64,000 bases of DNA from Calliopum simillimum. Lineage: Eukaryota; Arthropoda; Insecta; Diptera; Lauxaniidae. The stretch covers positions 126,069,309 through 126,133,308 of the forward strand of contig OX638368.1 in the NCBI GenBank assembly GCA_951812925.1. Direction: 5' to 3'. Below the pieces are notes generated by a model. It did not search any database, was not told where the DNA came from, and worked only from the letters and a program-made list of their open reading frames with translations. Positions within the stretch are counted from its first letter, which is position 1, and each line of letters begins with the position of its first letter. Both the position numbers and the translations under genes were made by a program. This document shows, piece by piece, positions 46,240 through 57,850 of the stretch.

Positions 46240-48640
46240 AGAAAAAATCGTTCTCTTGTCGAAATGGCTCGTTGCATGCTAGCTGAAGCAGGTGTGAGCA
46301 ATACTTATTGGGGTGAGGCTGTTAATACAGCAAATTATATACATAAAGCAGATGTTAGTCATTTTCAGATTTTTGGTTCCAAAGCTTATATTCTTATACC
46401 TAAAGAGAAATGAAAGAAATTTGGTGGTAAATTCGAAGAAAAGATATTTGAGGGTTATGACGAAAACTCAAAAGGTTTACGTTTTGTAGATTTAAACACA
46501 AATAAAATTTCCATAAGTAGAGATTTCAAATTTGTTACAACCAAGGGATTATTGATTACGAAAAAGTCTGTTGAGAAAATTCAAGCAAATGATTTTGAAG
46601 TTAAAGTTTATTCAAAACGTAGAAACAGCGACAGTAATCTACCAGATAGTACAAGTGGCGATAATTTCGATGTTAATAATTCTGATAGAGATTCTTTTGT
46701 AAATTTGAATACTGATTCTATAGAAGTTCAAACTTTTGAAGAATATGAAGAGCCTCAAATTGTAAGAAACTCTTCGAGATGTAACAAATGAATTCCCCCT
46801 AAGAGATTTCCTGATGATGCATTTTTAGTTGACCAAGATAACTTTGTAGAACCTAAAACATTCAAAGAAGCCATATCATCGAAGCAAAACAATGAATGGA
46901 GGATTGCAATGGAGGAGGAAATAGAGGCTTTACAGAAAAATCAAACATGGGATTTAGTTAGAGCTTCACCTAAAGTGAATATCGTTGGCTGTAAGTCGAC
47001 GTATAAACTAAAGAGAGATACAGAACGAAATATTCAGCGATATAAAGCACAGGGCTATAGTCAAAGGTATTGAAACGATTATGATGAAGCATTTGCTCCA
47101 GTTGTACGTCATTCTACTTTTCGGATCGTACTGTCCGTAGCTGGGGAGCGAAATATGCATGTGCATCATATGGATGTAAAATCCGCTTTTTTGAATGGAT
47201 ACCTAAAAGAAGATATTTTTCTGAAGCAGCAGTCTCCTGGTTTTATCGCTGGCGATGAAAACTTAGTATGTAAGCTGACGAGAAATCTCTACGGTTTCAA
47301 GCAAGCAGTTTTAAACAAAGTTCTTAAAGAAGGAAACTTTACACAAAGTAAAGGTAATCCTTGTTTATACAGCAAAGTCATCAAGGGGGAAGGAGTATAC
47401 GTATTCGTTTACATTGATGATTTAGTTGTTGCAGTAAGTTGCCTTAGTGCAATAAATAATTTTCAAAAATATTTGAATTCGAAATTTGAAATTGATACTT
47501 TTGGACTCTTGTGGAAATTATTCCGCCGGTGCTTACGAAGAAAATCTTCCAACAGAAAGTTGCGGCGAAAAAAATCTTTTTTTTTTTGAAATTGCGGCGA
47601 AAAAAATCCTTTTTGTAATATGCGGACAAGAAAATCGCTTTTTGTAAAAAGCGGCGAAGAAAATCACTTTTAACAAAATGCGGCGAAGAAAATCACACTG
47701 CGGCGTAGATCGCAGGGCCTCGCCTCGAAGTGATTTTCTTTGCCGCATTTTGTAAAAAGTGATTTTCTTCGCCGCATTTTGTAATAAGTGATTTTCTTCT
47801 CCGCATTTTGTAAAAAGTGATTTTCTTGTCCGCATTCGCAAAAAAAAGATCTTTTTCGCCGCAGTTTGAAAAAAATGATTTTCTTGTGCGCATTTAAAGA
47901 AGAGATAGTCTTCGTAAGCACCGCCGATTCGACCGAATCCGAAAACATTTATGCAGCGTCAAAAACTGGTCATTGAAAAGATTGCAGAAAAATTCGGACT
48001 AAAAGAATCGAAAGTGTCAAAATATCCCCTGGATCCATTATACGGCAAGGGAAAAGAATCATGTCCTTTGCATAACAGTTCAAAAGGCAAGCAGTTCAAA
48101 TGAAGAAGACTGGAACGAGCTAAAAAGAGTAATGAAGTATCTGAAAGGAACTGCTGACTTTTATTTACTCCTTAGTAATTCGAATGCTGAAAAAGACCGA
48201 CTAGTTGGATATGCATACGCTAATTGGGTAGAATGCCGACAAGACCAGATATCGAATTCTGGCTACATATTTATGCTTAATGGTGGTACTGTTAGCTGAG
48301 CATGTAGATAGCAAACATGCGTTTCCTTATCAACAACTAAATCGGAATTTATAGCTCTCTCAGAAGCAACAAAAGAAGCTATTTGGATTCGAAACGTCCT
48401 GAGTGATCTACATTGTCAACAATTCAGAGCTATCTCAATTTAATCAAAAAAGAACGACTAAGCAACAGATCCAAACACATTGACACAAAGTTCCATTTCG
48501 ATAAAGACTTTGTGGACAAGAAAGTAATCATTTTTAAGTACTACCCCTCAAAAGAAGTGACTGCAGATATAATGACGAAGCCTTTGTCCGCAACAAGGCT
48601 TGAACAACTTCAAACTATCGCAGCTGTAAAGCGCAAATAA
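46240..48640 (+). pseudogene. Copia Pol fragment (integrase end, RT, RNase H)
   Basis: Recognisable in order: the integrase C-terminal block (TYWGEAVNTANYIHK), an acidic linker, the RT block HHMDVKSAFLNGYLKEDIFL with GFKQA, the catalytic box as YVFVYIDDLVV (about 47,400-47,430), then after an insertion IEKIAEKFGLKESKVS, the RNase H region NELKRVMKYLKGTADFYLL and SEATKEAIWI, and the end KVIIFKYYPSKEVTADIMTK. Stops (for example near 46,411, 46,790, 47,070 and 48,298) and a 397-base foldback insertion disrupt it. Confidence 0.85.
47527..47923. mobile_element. Small foldback element inserted in the copia RT
   Basis: The ends CGGTGCTTACGAAG (47,527-47,540) and CTTCGTAAGCACCG (47,910-47,923) are perfect inverted repeats. 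Each half contains tandem units of about 30 bases with TGCGGCGAAGAAAATCAC (left) or its inverse (right), turning over near 47,705. It splits the copia RT at a point where the reading resumes on the far side. There is no coding capacity. Confidence 0.85.
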
Positions 48641-48832
48641 GGAGGAGTATTGAAGTTTGTATATTTGTTAATAATTTACTTTACATTTGCGTTTATGCAT
48701 TTTTACTTTTAATTTAGAAGTTTAATTTTCTATCAATTTTTACAAATAATTTTTTCATTCTGAAATAAAATTTGTCGAATATGCAACACGGTTGGCTCCT
48801 GCTTCTACTTTGCTAATTTTCTATTTGCAATA

Positions 48833-49209
48833 GAAAGCTCTACATATTTTAGGAGGCAGTATAATAGTATAATTTTCGCACTTGAATAATGGCAGGACAA
48901 TGATATCCTTAAAAGATCCACTTGAGTACACATATAAAGATGTTTCTTAAATGGATGTCTATTTTGGTTGCGAATTTTTCTGCAAAATAATTAATCTCTT
49001 AGAGATAATAAGACTATAAAAGAAGTATTCGGTATTTCAAGAGGAAGTTTTTGCGACAGCAGAGACGCCAATGTTGATATAACAATTTACATCGGCAGTC
49101 AAGCTGAACAACATCAGGTTTCAAATTCTTGTTTTAACTTTGTCAGCCAGATTTTGGATAAAGATTCTGCCAATACTAATAAGTTTCACCAACAAAGAGC
49201 AGAACATTT
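48833..49209. repeat. Convergent interval of gene pair 3/4
   Basis: Homologous to 60,108-60,165 plus 60,884-61,250, the interval between genes 5 and 6 (ATTTTAGGAGGCAGTATAA, CAATGATATCCTTAA, ATGTTGATATAACAA, TTACATCGGCAGTCAAG). This proves that the pairs 3/4 and 5/6 were duplicated together. Confidence 0.78.
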
Positions 49210-51090
49210 TTATTTTTGTTTCACAAAAATATAAGGCCAAATTTTACATTTAAAGCACAACAATTCCAAAACAAAAATTATACAACTTATGCCAAATCCT
49301 ACGAAATAAAACTTCCAACTCCAACTTAAGTCTTCGATTGTAATCGCTTTTGTCTTCTCTATAACGCTTTTATCTTTTATGGTGAGTAGACCAGCCTCAA
49401 TCATATCATTGAAATTTAAGTCATACCAATGCATACTAATGCCCGAACTATGCAATTGACCAATGTAGGTGTTGACAGCTTCCATTAAAAATGAATCCTC
49501 ATGCAAAGCAACTCCATAAAGAATATCAACAGCAAATGTCAGCTGCTTTGGAGACCGAAATTTCATCTTCTGAAAATATTGTTGCTGTTGATTTACAACG
49601 GCCCAATAGGAACTGGGAACAACATAGGCCATAGTTGTATTATATTCGAAAAGATGTCTTTGGTACAGCGTTAAATTATCTACTGGCACCAAAATATTAT
49701 GCATCGCTCTAAGAATGTTTTTATTGTTATATAGCCACTTTATGTAAGTCACATACGGTTCGAATATCATAATATTTAGCTTATGTTCTTCTACATCTGC
49801 AAAGCTATTAATTTCAGGTTTCATTTGTGGATTCGTGAAATATGACTGCAAATTGGTTTGGTAGCTGATATCCCTTATAAGATTGTAAATGACTACAAGG
49901 ATAAAAAGCATTTTCACATGTAGCATTATTTTACTCCTTAGGTGTTTGATAAATGTTTTTCCACTTAAATCCAATACAAGACGAAAATTCAATGATAACT
50001 CAAGGCAAATTGGAAATAACGAAAATTTCTTTTCCCACAGATAAATACTAATCACCGATATAACAACAAATGCAAAATAGATCGAACTTAATATTAAAAT
50101 AATATTACGAGTGTAAATTCTTCCAAAGAATTCACTTCTATTATATGCTTTTGCAACCGGTACAACTGTATACAGCTTTCCCACTTCGACTATATCGGAT
50201 AGTCTTAAATGTTTTCCTGCAACGAAACCATGTACTAAAAATGCTTTACAAAAATCCACGGAGCCATTGAGCAACATTGGTTCCATTTGATTAAAATATT
50301 CTGCATATACTGGCTTTTTAATTTCTACCAGAACTGCATATATGGGAGTTGCATTCAGTTTTTTTACAAAATTTGTGGTAAATCGACCTGAACTACCTCC
50401 CACACGTAATTCACCAAGAGGCTTCTGATATAACAAAGTTAAAGGCGGCGCTGCAACTGCATGAATTTTAAGTGAATAGCCATGTAAGTTCCGTATACGT
50501 TGTGGAAAGTATGTCTGGTTTATGTGAAAGTGTCGTGCTTCAATAGCCATTTCTCGGAACGGTTGGTAATTGTAATAGTAACCGGTTTGCTGGTAATCTC
50601 CAAATATAATCATTACGTTAAGCATACGCTGAGACCAGCAATATGTGAAGTAATACTCGAGCAATTTCATTTTTGACATAATGTCAGTTTCATATCGTTT
50701 TAAATATATGATAAGTCTTGAAGTTCTGTATCCTTTGAAAATGTTTAAGAATTTCTGTAGGTTCGATAAATAATTCGTTTCTTTGGTGCATATAATTGTC
50801 AAAACTTCATGATTATTCAGCTGTTGCAATAAGATCTGTGCACTCAAGCTATTAAACAACAGTTTGGGCTTATCATTTGAAAATATGATTTTATCTTCTT
50901 CCAGACAATGATGTCCTTTTTCTTCCACTATTAAGAGTATTTCAAAATGTTTTTCCAGGTTTATTTTATCCAATAGATTTGACAATGAATATTGTAATCT
51001 CACTTTCACAGCATTTACTTGTTCTAAAGTGTTGTTTGTTGCTAACAGAAGTATGTAGCTAATCCATGCTACTTTTTGGAGCGTCAAGAT
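49210..51090 (-). pseudogene. Divergent ionotropic receptor, IR gene 4, start codon lost and stop shifted
   Basis: A long open frame of 625 codons follows the position where all paralogues have ATG. Here it is ATC (51,090-51,088), followed by the usual TTG ACG CTC CAA. No in-frame ATG lies within about 90 bases upstream, and the next one inside is beyond codon 120. At the other end the paralogue stop TGA (gene 6: AAA ATT TGA) is TGG, so the frame runs on for eight codons to a TAA that overlaps an AATAAA. The body is intact: signal-like N-terminus, S1, M1, pore loop, M2 with SYQTNLQSYFTNPQ, S2 and M3. It is subtype 1, like genes 1 and 2. Options are a young pseudogene, non-AUG initiation at UUG/AUC, or base errors. 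Confidence 0.86.
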
Positions 51091-51241
51091 TTTACTAAAT
51101 ATCTGCTGATTCGTTTGCGCACGAATAGGCCTTGTTTTGTTTTTTCTTGTAGTTTTATTTTTTTGTTTTTCATTGAAATCAAAAGCAATTTGGATATATT
51201 TAAGATGTGTGGTGTTTCTTATTTAGCTTAAAATTACATAT
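51091..51241 (-). promoter_or_regulatory. Proximal 5' flank of IR gene 4
   Basis: Matches the first 150 bases upstream of genes 1 and 2. It is cut off at 51,241 by a foldback insertion and resumes at 53,604. Confidence 0.5.
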
Positions 51242-53603
51242 CGACGCATGATACGAAAAGTAGGATGATTCAATTCTTTTACGAAAAGTAGGTTGTTTTA
51301 TATTCTTGGACGAAAAGTAGGACGTTTCAGAATTTTTAAGCAAAAGTATGATGTTTCATACTTTTTTATGAAAAATTGGATGTTTTACATTCTTGGACGA
51401 AAAGTAGGACGTTTCAAATTTTTTTACGAAAAGTAGGATGTTTCATAATTTGTTACGAAAAGTAGGTTGTGTTAAACTTTTAGACGAAACATAGGATGTT
51501 TCATATTGAACGACAAAAAAAAGGTGGATCATATCGTAAGCGCATGTAAGCTTCTTTTAGTTTATGCATAACCTAAAATGCTTGTGTCAATAACAAATTT
51601 GCTTAAATATTTATTGTTTTGATGCTCGAACTAAACATACAGCAGCGGAGATGGCTAAAATAAAACGTGGATTAGCCTTGACAGGATTTTTTCTATTTAG
51701 GGGCGTGGTACCGCCCACTTAAAAAAAATACCCTATGCACTGCTGCTCTTCACAGCCTTTCCAGCAAAAAAAATCAAGTGAATATGTTGGAATTTAGGCA
51801 TAGAAAGGGACTGAACCGATTTCGTTTACCTCTTTATATATAGATATGTTATATTTTCTCATAGTTCTTTCACCTGGAGACCGATCCCTGCTCGGTCAAC
51901 AATCTAATCTTATTATTTTAGTCGATGTTTTAATTCATAGCTATTTTTTGTTATGAAACTTGTGTTTTTTCACTTCTAACGGTCATGCCTTCAAAATGAT
52001 AAATAAACCGATGAGAATAATAATAAGAAAAAACTCGAAAAGCGTCAAATGGTATAGAAAAATATCAAAAACTCAAATTTTTTGGGTGAAATAATATGCC
52101 ATAAAATAAATAATGCACAAAAAATATTTCGTCTTTTATATCGCAGCTGAAATATCTTATCTTCAAAGGATCATAACTCGGAAAATAAGAATCCTATTGG
52201 AAAAATCCGAGAAGATATTTCGATAAGAAAGAGTGTGGCTATTAGACGCTATTAATAAAAAAGAATTTCAACTTTTCTTGTAGCTACGCTGTAAGACTGA
52301 ACACAGCGTTTTCTTCAACTTCAAGCAAGGATATATCAAAATCCTGCAGGTATAATGACAGTTCTGCTGATAAAGACGGATTCAGCGTCAAAAAGTACAT
52401 AAGACTGCATATAAGAATTAAACAGTTTATTCCATTTTTTTTTTTTTTTTTGCCTGAGTTATTAACCAAAATTTTTAATTTGATAAAAAATTGGGCGTGG
52501 CAATTATTAAACAAAGCCTTCTTTTTCTTATGCTTTACATACTCTTGATCCAGATCCGCATACAAAATTTCATCAAAATATGTTGTATCATTTGCGAGAA
52601 ATAGCATTTAATGTGTTTTACTTGTATGGGAGGTTCCACGCGCAACGGCAATATTTCGCCCACTTTCAGAACAGAGATGCCTTTTAGCAATTACGCACCT
52701 CACAGTTAATTTCAGAATGTTTGCTTTATTAGTTTTCTTTTTATACCGTATTATATTTTTGTGGGAGGTGCCACGCCCTTTAACGAGCTTTTCCAATATA
52801 ACGGCGTATCACATATTAATCCTTGTTTGTAGAGGTAACATCTCCTAAATTTTCATTAAAATTGTTGGAGTCGTTTTCGAGTAATATTGAATCAAAATTT
52901 TCAAGGGCTGAAAAGTGGGCGTGGAATTTTTTTGATGCCGCCCACTTTTTGTTTGTTACAAGGTATTATTAAGCCATACCCGCTTACCAAATACCTTGTA
53001 TGGTTTGCGAATTATGGCCATATAAATTTTTAAATTTAATGCGATGCCACACCCCCTTGTGAGCATTTACAAAGTTCAAACCTAGCTCATTCTTCATTGT
53101 ATGCTAATGTCTAACATTATTCGAAGTTTCATTAAAATCGCTGTAGCCGTTTTCGAGAAAAAGTTTTGCCCGTTTCAAACATAAGTACATACATAAGTAC
53201 ATAGGTACATAAGTACATACAATTTTATCTCGTATAAGAAGAGAAGATACCTGATATTAATATTTCATTTACATTAGGAAATTGATGTAACAAAATAAGA
53301 AACACCCTAGTTTTTGCCAAAAATGCGCTGCAAGAATCAACGTCAACCTAGTTTTAGTGCAAGGCATCGAAACGTCCTAGTTTTCGTCCAAAATGTTCAA
53401 ACAACCTATTTTTCGACATAAAAACTTTAACGTCCTACTTTTATACACAAAACTTCGAAGAAACCTAGTTTTCGTCATAAATAATGAAACAACCTAGTTT
53501 TCGTCCAAATAAGTTTGAAACGTCCTACTTTTCGTCCAAGAATATAAAACAACCTACTTTTCGTAGGAGAATTGAATCATCCTACTTTTCGTATCATGCG
53601 TCG
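51242..53603. mobile_element. Foldback element in the gene 4 5' flank, ATAT target duplication
   Basis: The ends CGACGCATGATACGAAAAGT and its inverse are flanked by ATAT (51,238-51,241 and 53,604-53,607). The sequence without the insert is seen upstream of genes 1 and 2. The arms (about 51,242-51,530 and 53,370-53,603) consist of roughly 30-40-base units around ACGAAAAGTAGG, the structure of classical Foldback elements. The interior carries the non-coding module also found at 31.07-34.64 kb. There is no transposase. Confidence 0.9.
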
Positions 53604-54360
53604 ATATAATCAGCATAAAATACGTAAAAGGTTTTTTATTGCGCTCTTGCATATTTGTTAAGTCATTTTGTCTATAATGTTATAAAAAACTCGGAAGTTT
53701 CAACACCATGCAATCAGAAGTAGTTTTCGACAAATTAGTATTAAAGCAAAATATGCATGTTACTTAAGTAAATTAGAATAAAAATAGACAATATGTGAAA
53801 ACGTTACCCCAACTCATTGAATTTACATTCAAATAACTCTCACAGGATTATTATACAAAAGTTTTCAACTCAGAAATATGCAAAAGCTGTTAAGAAATTT
53901 GAAAAGTTTTAATGCATCAAAATAGATCGAAATCGTTTTTATTTTGATTATATGTATATACGGATGGACTGACAAAATTTCACTGAGTTGGTCAGTAGAA
54001 TAAGTGGGAAATTATTTTTGTTTATTTATTTTTAATTTTCATCTTTTTATATATTTTCTTCAAAATCGCCATTCGTTTCAATATCTACATTTTTCAGCCT
54101 GTAGATCAACTTTTTGAAGCTTTCTCCGCATTGCTATCCAGTCGAATTTTTTTTAATTTTGTAATTATATGTCACAAGTTTTGCGCCTATTTATCAAACG
54201 AATCACTCTGAGACACATTGGTATTCTTAAATTCAATTTTATTGATGTTATTCAACAGCCATATGCCTTTAAAAACTAAAGTTGTTTCCCGTTACGTTAA
54301 TGCTTTGCGTCAGAAAGATCTTGCCTTGAAGAACCAATTAAGATAATCATTTCATTGAAA
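53604..54360 (-). promoter_or_regulatory. Distal 5' flank of IR gene 4, displaced by insertion
   Basis: Continues the homology with 30,075-30,860 (gene 1) and 39,905-40,500 (gene 2), now 2.4 kb farther from the gene because of the foldback. Any element here has been moved away from the start site. Confidence 0.55.
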
Positions 54361-54368
54361 AGGTATAG

Positions 54369-56979
54369 GTCCATTAAGTTAGCAGAGCGAAAATGGCAGA
54401 GCTGAAAAAAAAGATGCCATAATTAGAGGCTAATTAAGTTCCTAATGCCGAATTTTAGGCTCTTCGTTTAAAAAAAAAAATGTTAGCTCTGCTAGCTGAA
54501 GTTTAACTATTTCGATAAAACACATATGGAACGTACCTATTAAACCAAAGTAAGCAGTCAATATTTAAGGGCTTATTAAAGGCTATTTAAATGCCCCATC
54601 GCCAAAAGAAAAGCTTTTCATTAAAAAAAAAAAATGGACCAAATCAATTTTCGTGCAATTAGGAACTTTTAACAACAACAATTCCAGAACATACGACAAC
54701 AACACCACCACCAATAACAACAACAAAGCAAAACCGTCCAGGGCCCTTGGTCCTGACGGTATTGCCATGGTGATGCTGGAGAAGTTACCTCCGTCGGCAA
54801 TGCAATATCTAACTAAGATTTTCAACCTCACCATCGCTCGCAGGAACATACCCACTATGTGGAAGGATGCCCTTGTAATCCCTATAATCAAACCGGGCAA
54901 GCCTGCTGACTTGGGCTCTTCTTATTGGCCCATTTCACTTTTATGTCCTGCGGCGAAGGTGTTGGAAGCACTTCTCCGCTGCAACTTCAACAGCATCTTA
55001 AACAGCATCTTAAACATGCTAGCCACCAACACGGTTTTAGGCAGAACCATAGCACCACCACTGCCTTGGCCGAGATCACGGCTGTGATCACAGAGGGGCT
55101 TAACTGTAAAAGACCGCACCAGCGTACGGTTGCAGTGGCCCTAGATCTCTCAAAGGCTTTTGATACTGTCGACCTCAACATCCTCCTTGCGGATCTTCAA
55201 AACACGACCCTCCCCGTTAGCATCAAGAGGTTTCTAGAGGCCTATTTATATGGTAGACGGGCCTTCGTGGAATTCAGAAGTGCTAGCTCTAAATTCCGAA
55301 AACTGAAGATGGGCGTGCCGCAAGAAGGCGTGCTTTCGCCTTGACTTTTTAATTTCAATCTTTCCACTACTCCACCCCCTCCTTCCGAGGTCACTTTGGT
55401 CTCATACGCTGATGACTGCACTATCGTGGCATCAGCAAAAACTGTTTCGGAGGCTGAGCAGAGGATCAATGCGTATCTTGTTGTACTTAAGCGGTTCTTT
55501 GAGGACCGCAGGTTGCAACTTGCTATACAGAAGTCCTCTGCGACGCTTTTCACATCATGGACTAGTGAGGTTAATAAATCCTTCAATATCCATATAAACG
55601 GAGACCAAATCCCGACAGTTAAGTATCCGAATATTCTTGGGGTGACATTCGATAGCTCATATAAATTCTCAATGCACGCTAGTGAGGCTTGCTCCAAATT
55701 AAGCAAAAGAAACCGTGTCCTAAGTGCCATTGCAGGAACCTCTTGGGGTAAGGACAAGGAGACCCTGGTCGCTACATATAAGGCGATCGAGGAATCCATC
55801 TTGAATTACGCCGCCCCCATCTGGTCTCCGGCACTCAGTGACACGCAGTGGAGCGAGCTCCATATCCAGACAAAACAGTGCCTTGCGTATAACTACCGGA
55901 TGTCACCTCATGTCCGACCCGGATCATCTACATGATGAGACCGGGCTTTTGAGAGTCAGACCGCACAACACCCTACTAACACAGCAGTTCTTGCTGATCT
56001 GCTGCAACCCTGACGACCCCAATAACAGGGTGGTCTGCATGCCATCACCGCACAGGTGTATTAGGGTGGATTTTAGGTGCTACAGGGAAGCCATAGCAGA
56101 CTTCCTGCCTGACTCTTGGGATCCCGGGCCGGTCCGCGAGGCCCTCAATGATCTGCATATGCACCTTGCTACTACAGCTATTGATTCACTTTCACTTAAT
56201 AAATTGCTCAATAGCCGCCCTCCACAAATCAATCCTAGTGAAAAATCACTTTCGAGGGAGGCAAGGTGCATACTGGCTCAACTCCGCTCTGGATAATCGC
56301 TTATCTTGATGAGCTACATACCCCGGATCGTTGAGGGGACCGCGGATCGGTGCCCATCATGTAGTGGAAGTCCGCACGACAGTTCCCACCTTTTAAAGTG
56401 TCCATCCCGTCCCACCAACCTCTCTACGATTGACCTATGGTCCCGCCCAGTAGAGGTAGCCCAATTCCTGGGCCTCTCGGACTAGGCCCGACATGTTTTC
56501 AACTTCCCACATCCCAAATTACTAGTAGGTGAAAGGATTAATCTTGTTTTTCAATTTACAGCCCTGGAGTTGGAGTTGCTACAACAACAACAACTTTAAA
56601 ACAACTACTTTACTACTACTACAAAAACAACAAAGAGGACCAGCAATTTGGCTAGCAAACTATATGTTGGTAATATTATAGACCGAAGCCGGTGTTGGAT
56701 TTTTGGGAGTTTTAAATTCTGAGCTGCGGCCGCAGGCCACCCACTTACTCCTCCTACCCTTATGTAAAATAACTGTTGTAGTACATAGTTGTTGTAAAGC
56801 TTTTGTTGTTGTTGTTTATGTCTGGCATAAGTTTAAGCTAGCAGAGCTATTTTTTTTTTTTTTTTTAAATGAGGAGCCTAAACTTCGGCGTTAGGGCACT
56901 TAATTAGCCTTTAGTTAGCCTATATGAATGGTATCTTTTGTTTTAGCTCTGCCATTTTCGCTCTGCTAACTTAATGGAC
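54369..56979. mobile_element. Inverted-repeat element enclosing a LINE copy
   Basis: GTCCATTAAGTTAGCAGAGC at 54,369 is mirrored at the right end (to 56,979), and further inward blocks match (GAGCCTAAA/TTTAGGCTC, GTTAGCTCTGCTAGCT/AGCTAGCAGAGCT). The arms are about 140 bases. The LINE between them probably jumped into a small TIR element. A target duplication could not be fixed. Confidence 0.7.
54725..56485 (+). pseudogene. Jockey/LOA-like non-LTR retrotransposon, RT to C-terminal zinc finger
   Basis: 5'-truncated. It starts within reverse transcriptase at ALGPDGIAMVML and follows with IPIIKPGKPADLGSSYWPIS, HQHGFRQNHSTTTAL, VALDLSKAFDTVD, GVPQEGVLSP and the intact catalytic YADDC box (about 55,401-55,415). 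Then come ILGVTFDSSYKFS, LNYAAPIWSP and ALRITTGCHLM, and the end has a CPSCSGSPHDSSHLLKCP zinc-finger-like motif with FLGLSD and a TAG at 56,483. The frame changes near 54,940-54,990 and about 55,880. In-frame stops lie at 55,345 and 56,294. A CAACAACAA-rich 3' tail follows at 56,575-56,635. Dead copy; there is no endonuclease. Confidence 0.85.
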
Positions 56980-57850
56980 GTTATTATGGAAAAAAAAAAC
57001 TGATTTTTGTAACTTTGGCGGCCTCTACCGCTCAACTTATGGATGCGTCGTCCCAGATCCAAAATATGTAGTATTTTACTGCCCGTAATTTTTTTCTGTG
57101 CAGCCAATAGGAAATGAGATATGTATATCGAATCAAACATATAAAAGTATGGCCAAAGTTCTGTTAATAATTTAAAAAATTTTTACTTTTTCAAGTTTTC
57201 ATAAAATGACTGGTATTTTCAGACTTATTTTCAAATATCTTAACAATTTTTCTATATTTCTGATATAAAAACTTTATTACCTTCATAAATGTAAGTCGTA
57301 CAGTTGCACAACCAGGCATCGCGATCAGAAATGAGTTTTGGGGAATGGCAAAAACTCATTGTATTTAAAGAATATATGTTTAACAGATAGGATCGATATT
57401 TAAATTCATCCCGAAACCGACTCAAAAGTTAGAAAGACTCTTAAAATCGATATTTGCATCATCTTTTTTCATTTCAATTGAAAAACGCAAAACTAATTGA
57501 TTTCTGGACGCGAATATTAAATATGCCCCCAAAAAAAAATTTATAATTTTTAAACGCCAAAAATATGTTTTCACAGCCAAAATAAGCCTTCAGTAGAATC
57601 AAAAGTGCTCCATTGGTTTTTCTCATGAAAAAAAAAAAAAAAAAATGATGCAGATATCATTTTTAAGAGTCCTTCAAACTTTTGAGTCGGTCTCCGTATG
57701 ATTTTTTTTTTTTTGATTCATACAAAATTGAACCGGTCTAATGCTTTGTATGAGCGCAAAAAGTTGCGCAAAGTGTGTTTAGTCATCTGACTAATACATA
57801 CATAGTTGGCTTTGTTTTGTAAAGAAAATTTTTGATTTTATTTTTTCTTG
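56980..57850. other. AT-rich DNA with inverted repeat pieces
   Basis: 57,470-57,660 contains a small inverted structure (GATGATGCAAATATC / GATGCAGATATC with A-runs) and a piece inverted relative to 34,890-34,990. No gene is seen. Confidence 0.45.

Larger units (their letters stand above)
46238..48832 (+). mobile_element. Ty1/copia retrotransposon relic, 5'-truncated
   Basis: The edges are set by comparison with the uninterrupted flank of gene 5: similarity breaks after ACAGATTG (46,237) and resumes at GAAAGCTCTAC (48,833). The relic begins inside the integrase (RKNRSLVEMARCMLAEAG), runs through reverse transcriptase and RNase H, then GGAGGAGTATTGA (polypurine-like) and about 170 bases that are probably 3' LTR-derived. 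There is no 5' LTR, gag or protease. Multiple stops make it dead. Confidence 0.85.

Noticed and set aside
47527..47923. CRISPR-like array of ~30-base repeats
   Set aside because: The units are inverted around a centre, have no uniform unique spacers, and lie within a eukaryotic retrotransposon relic.
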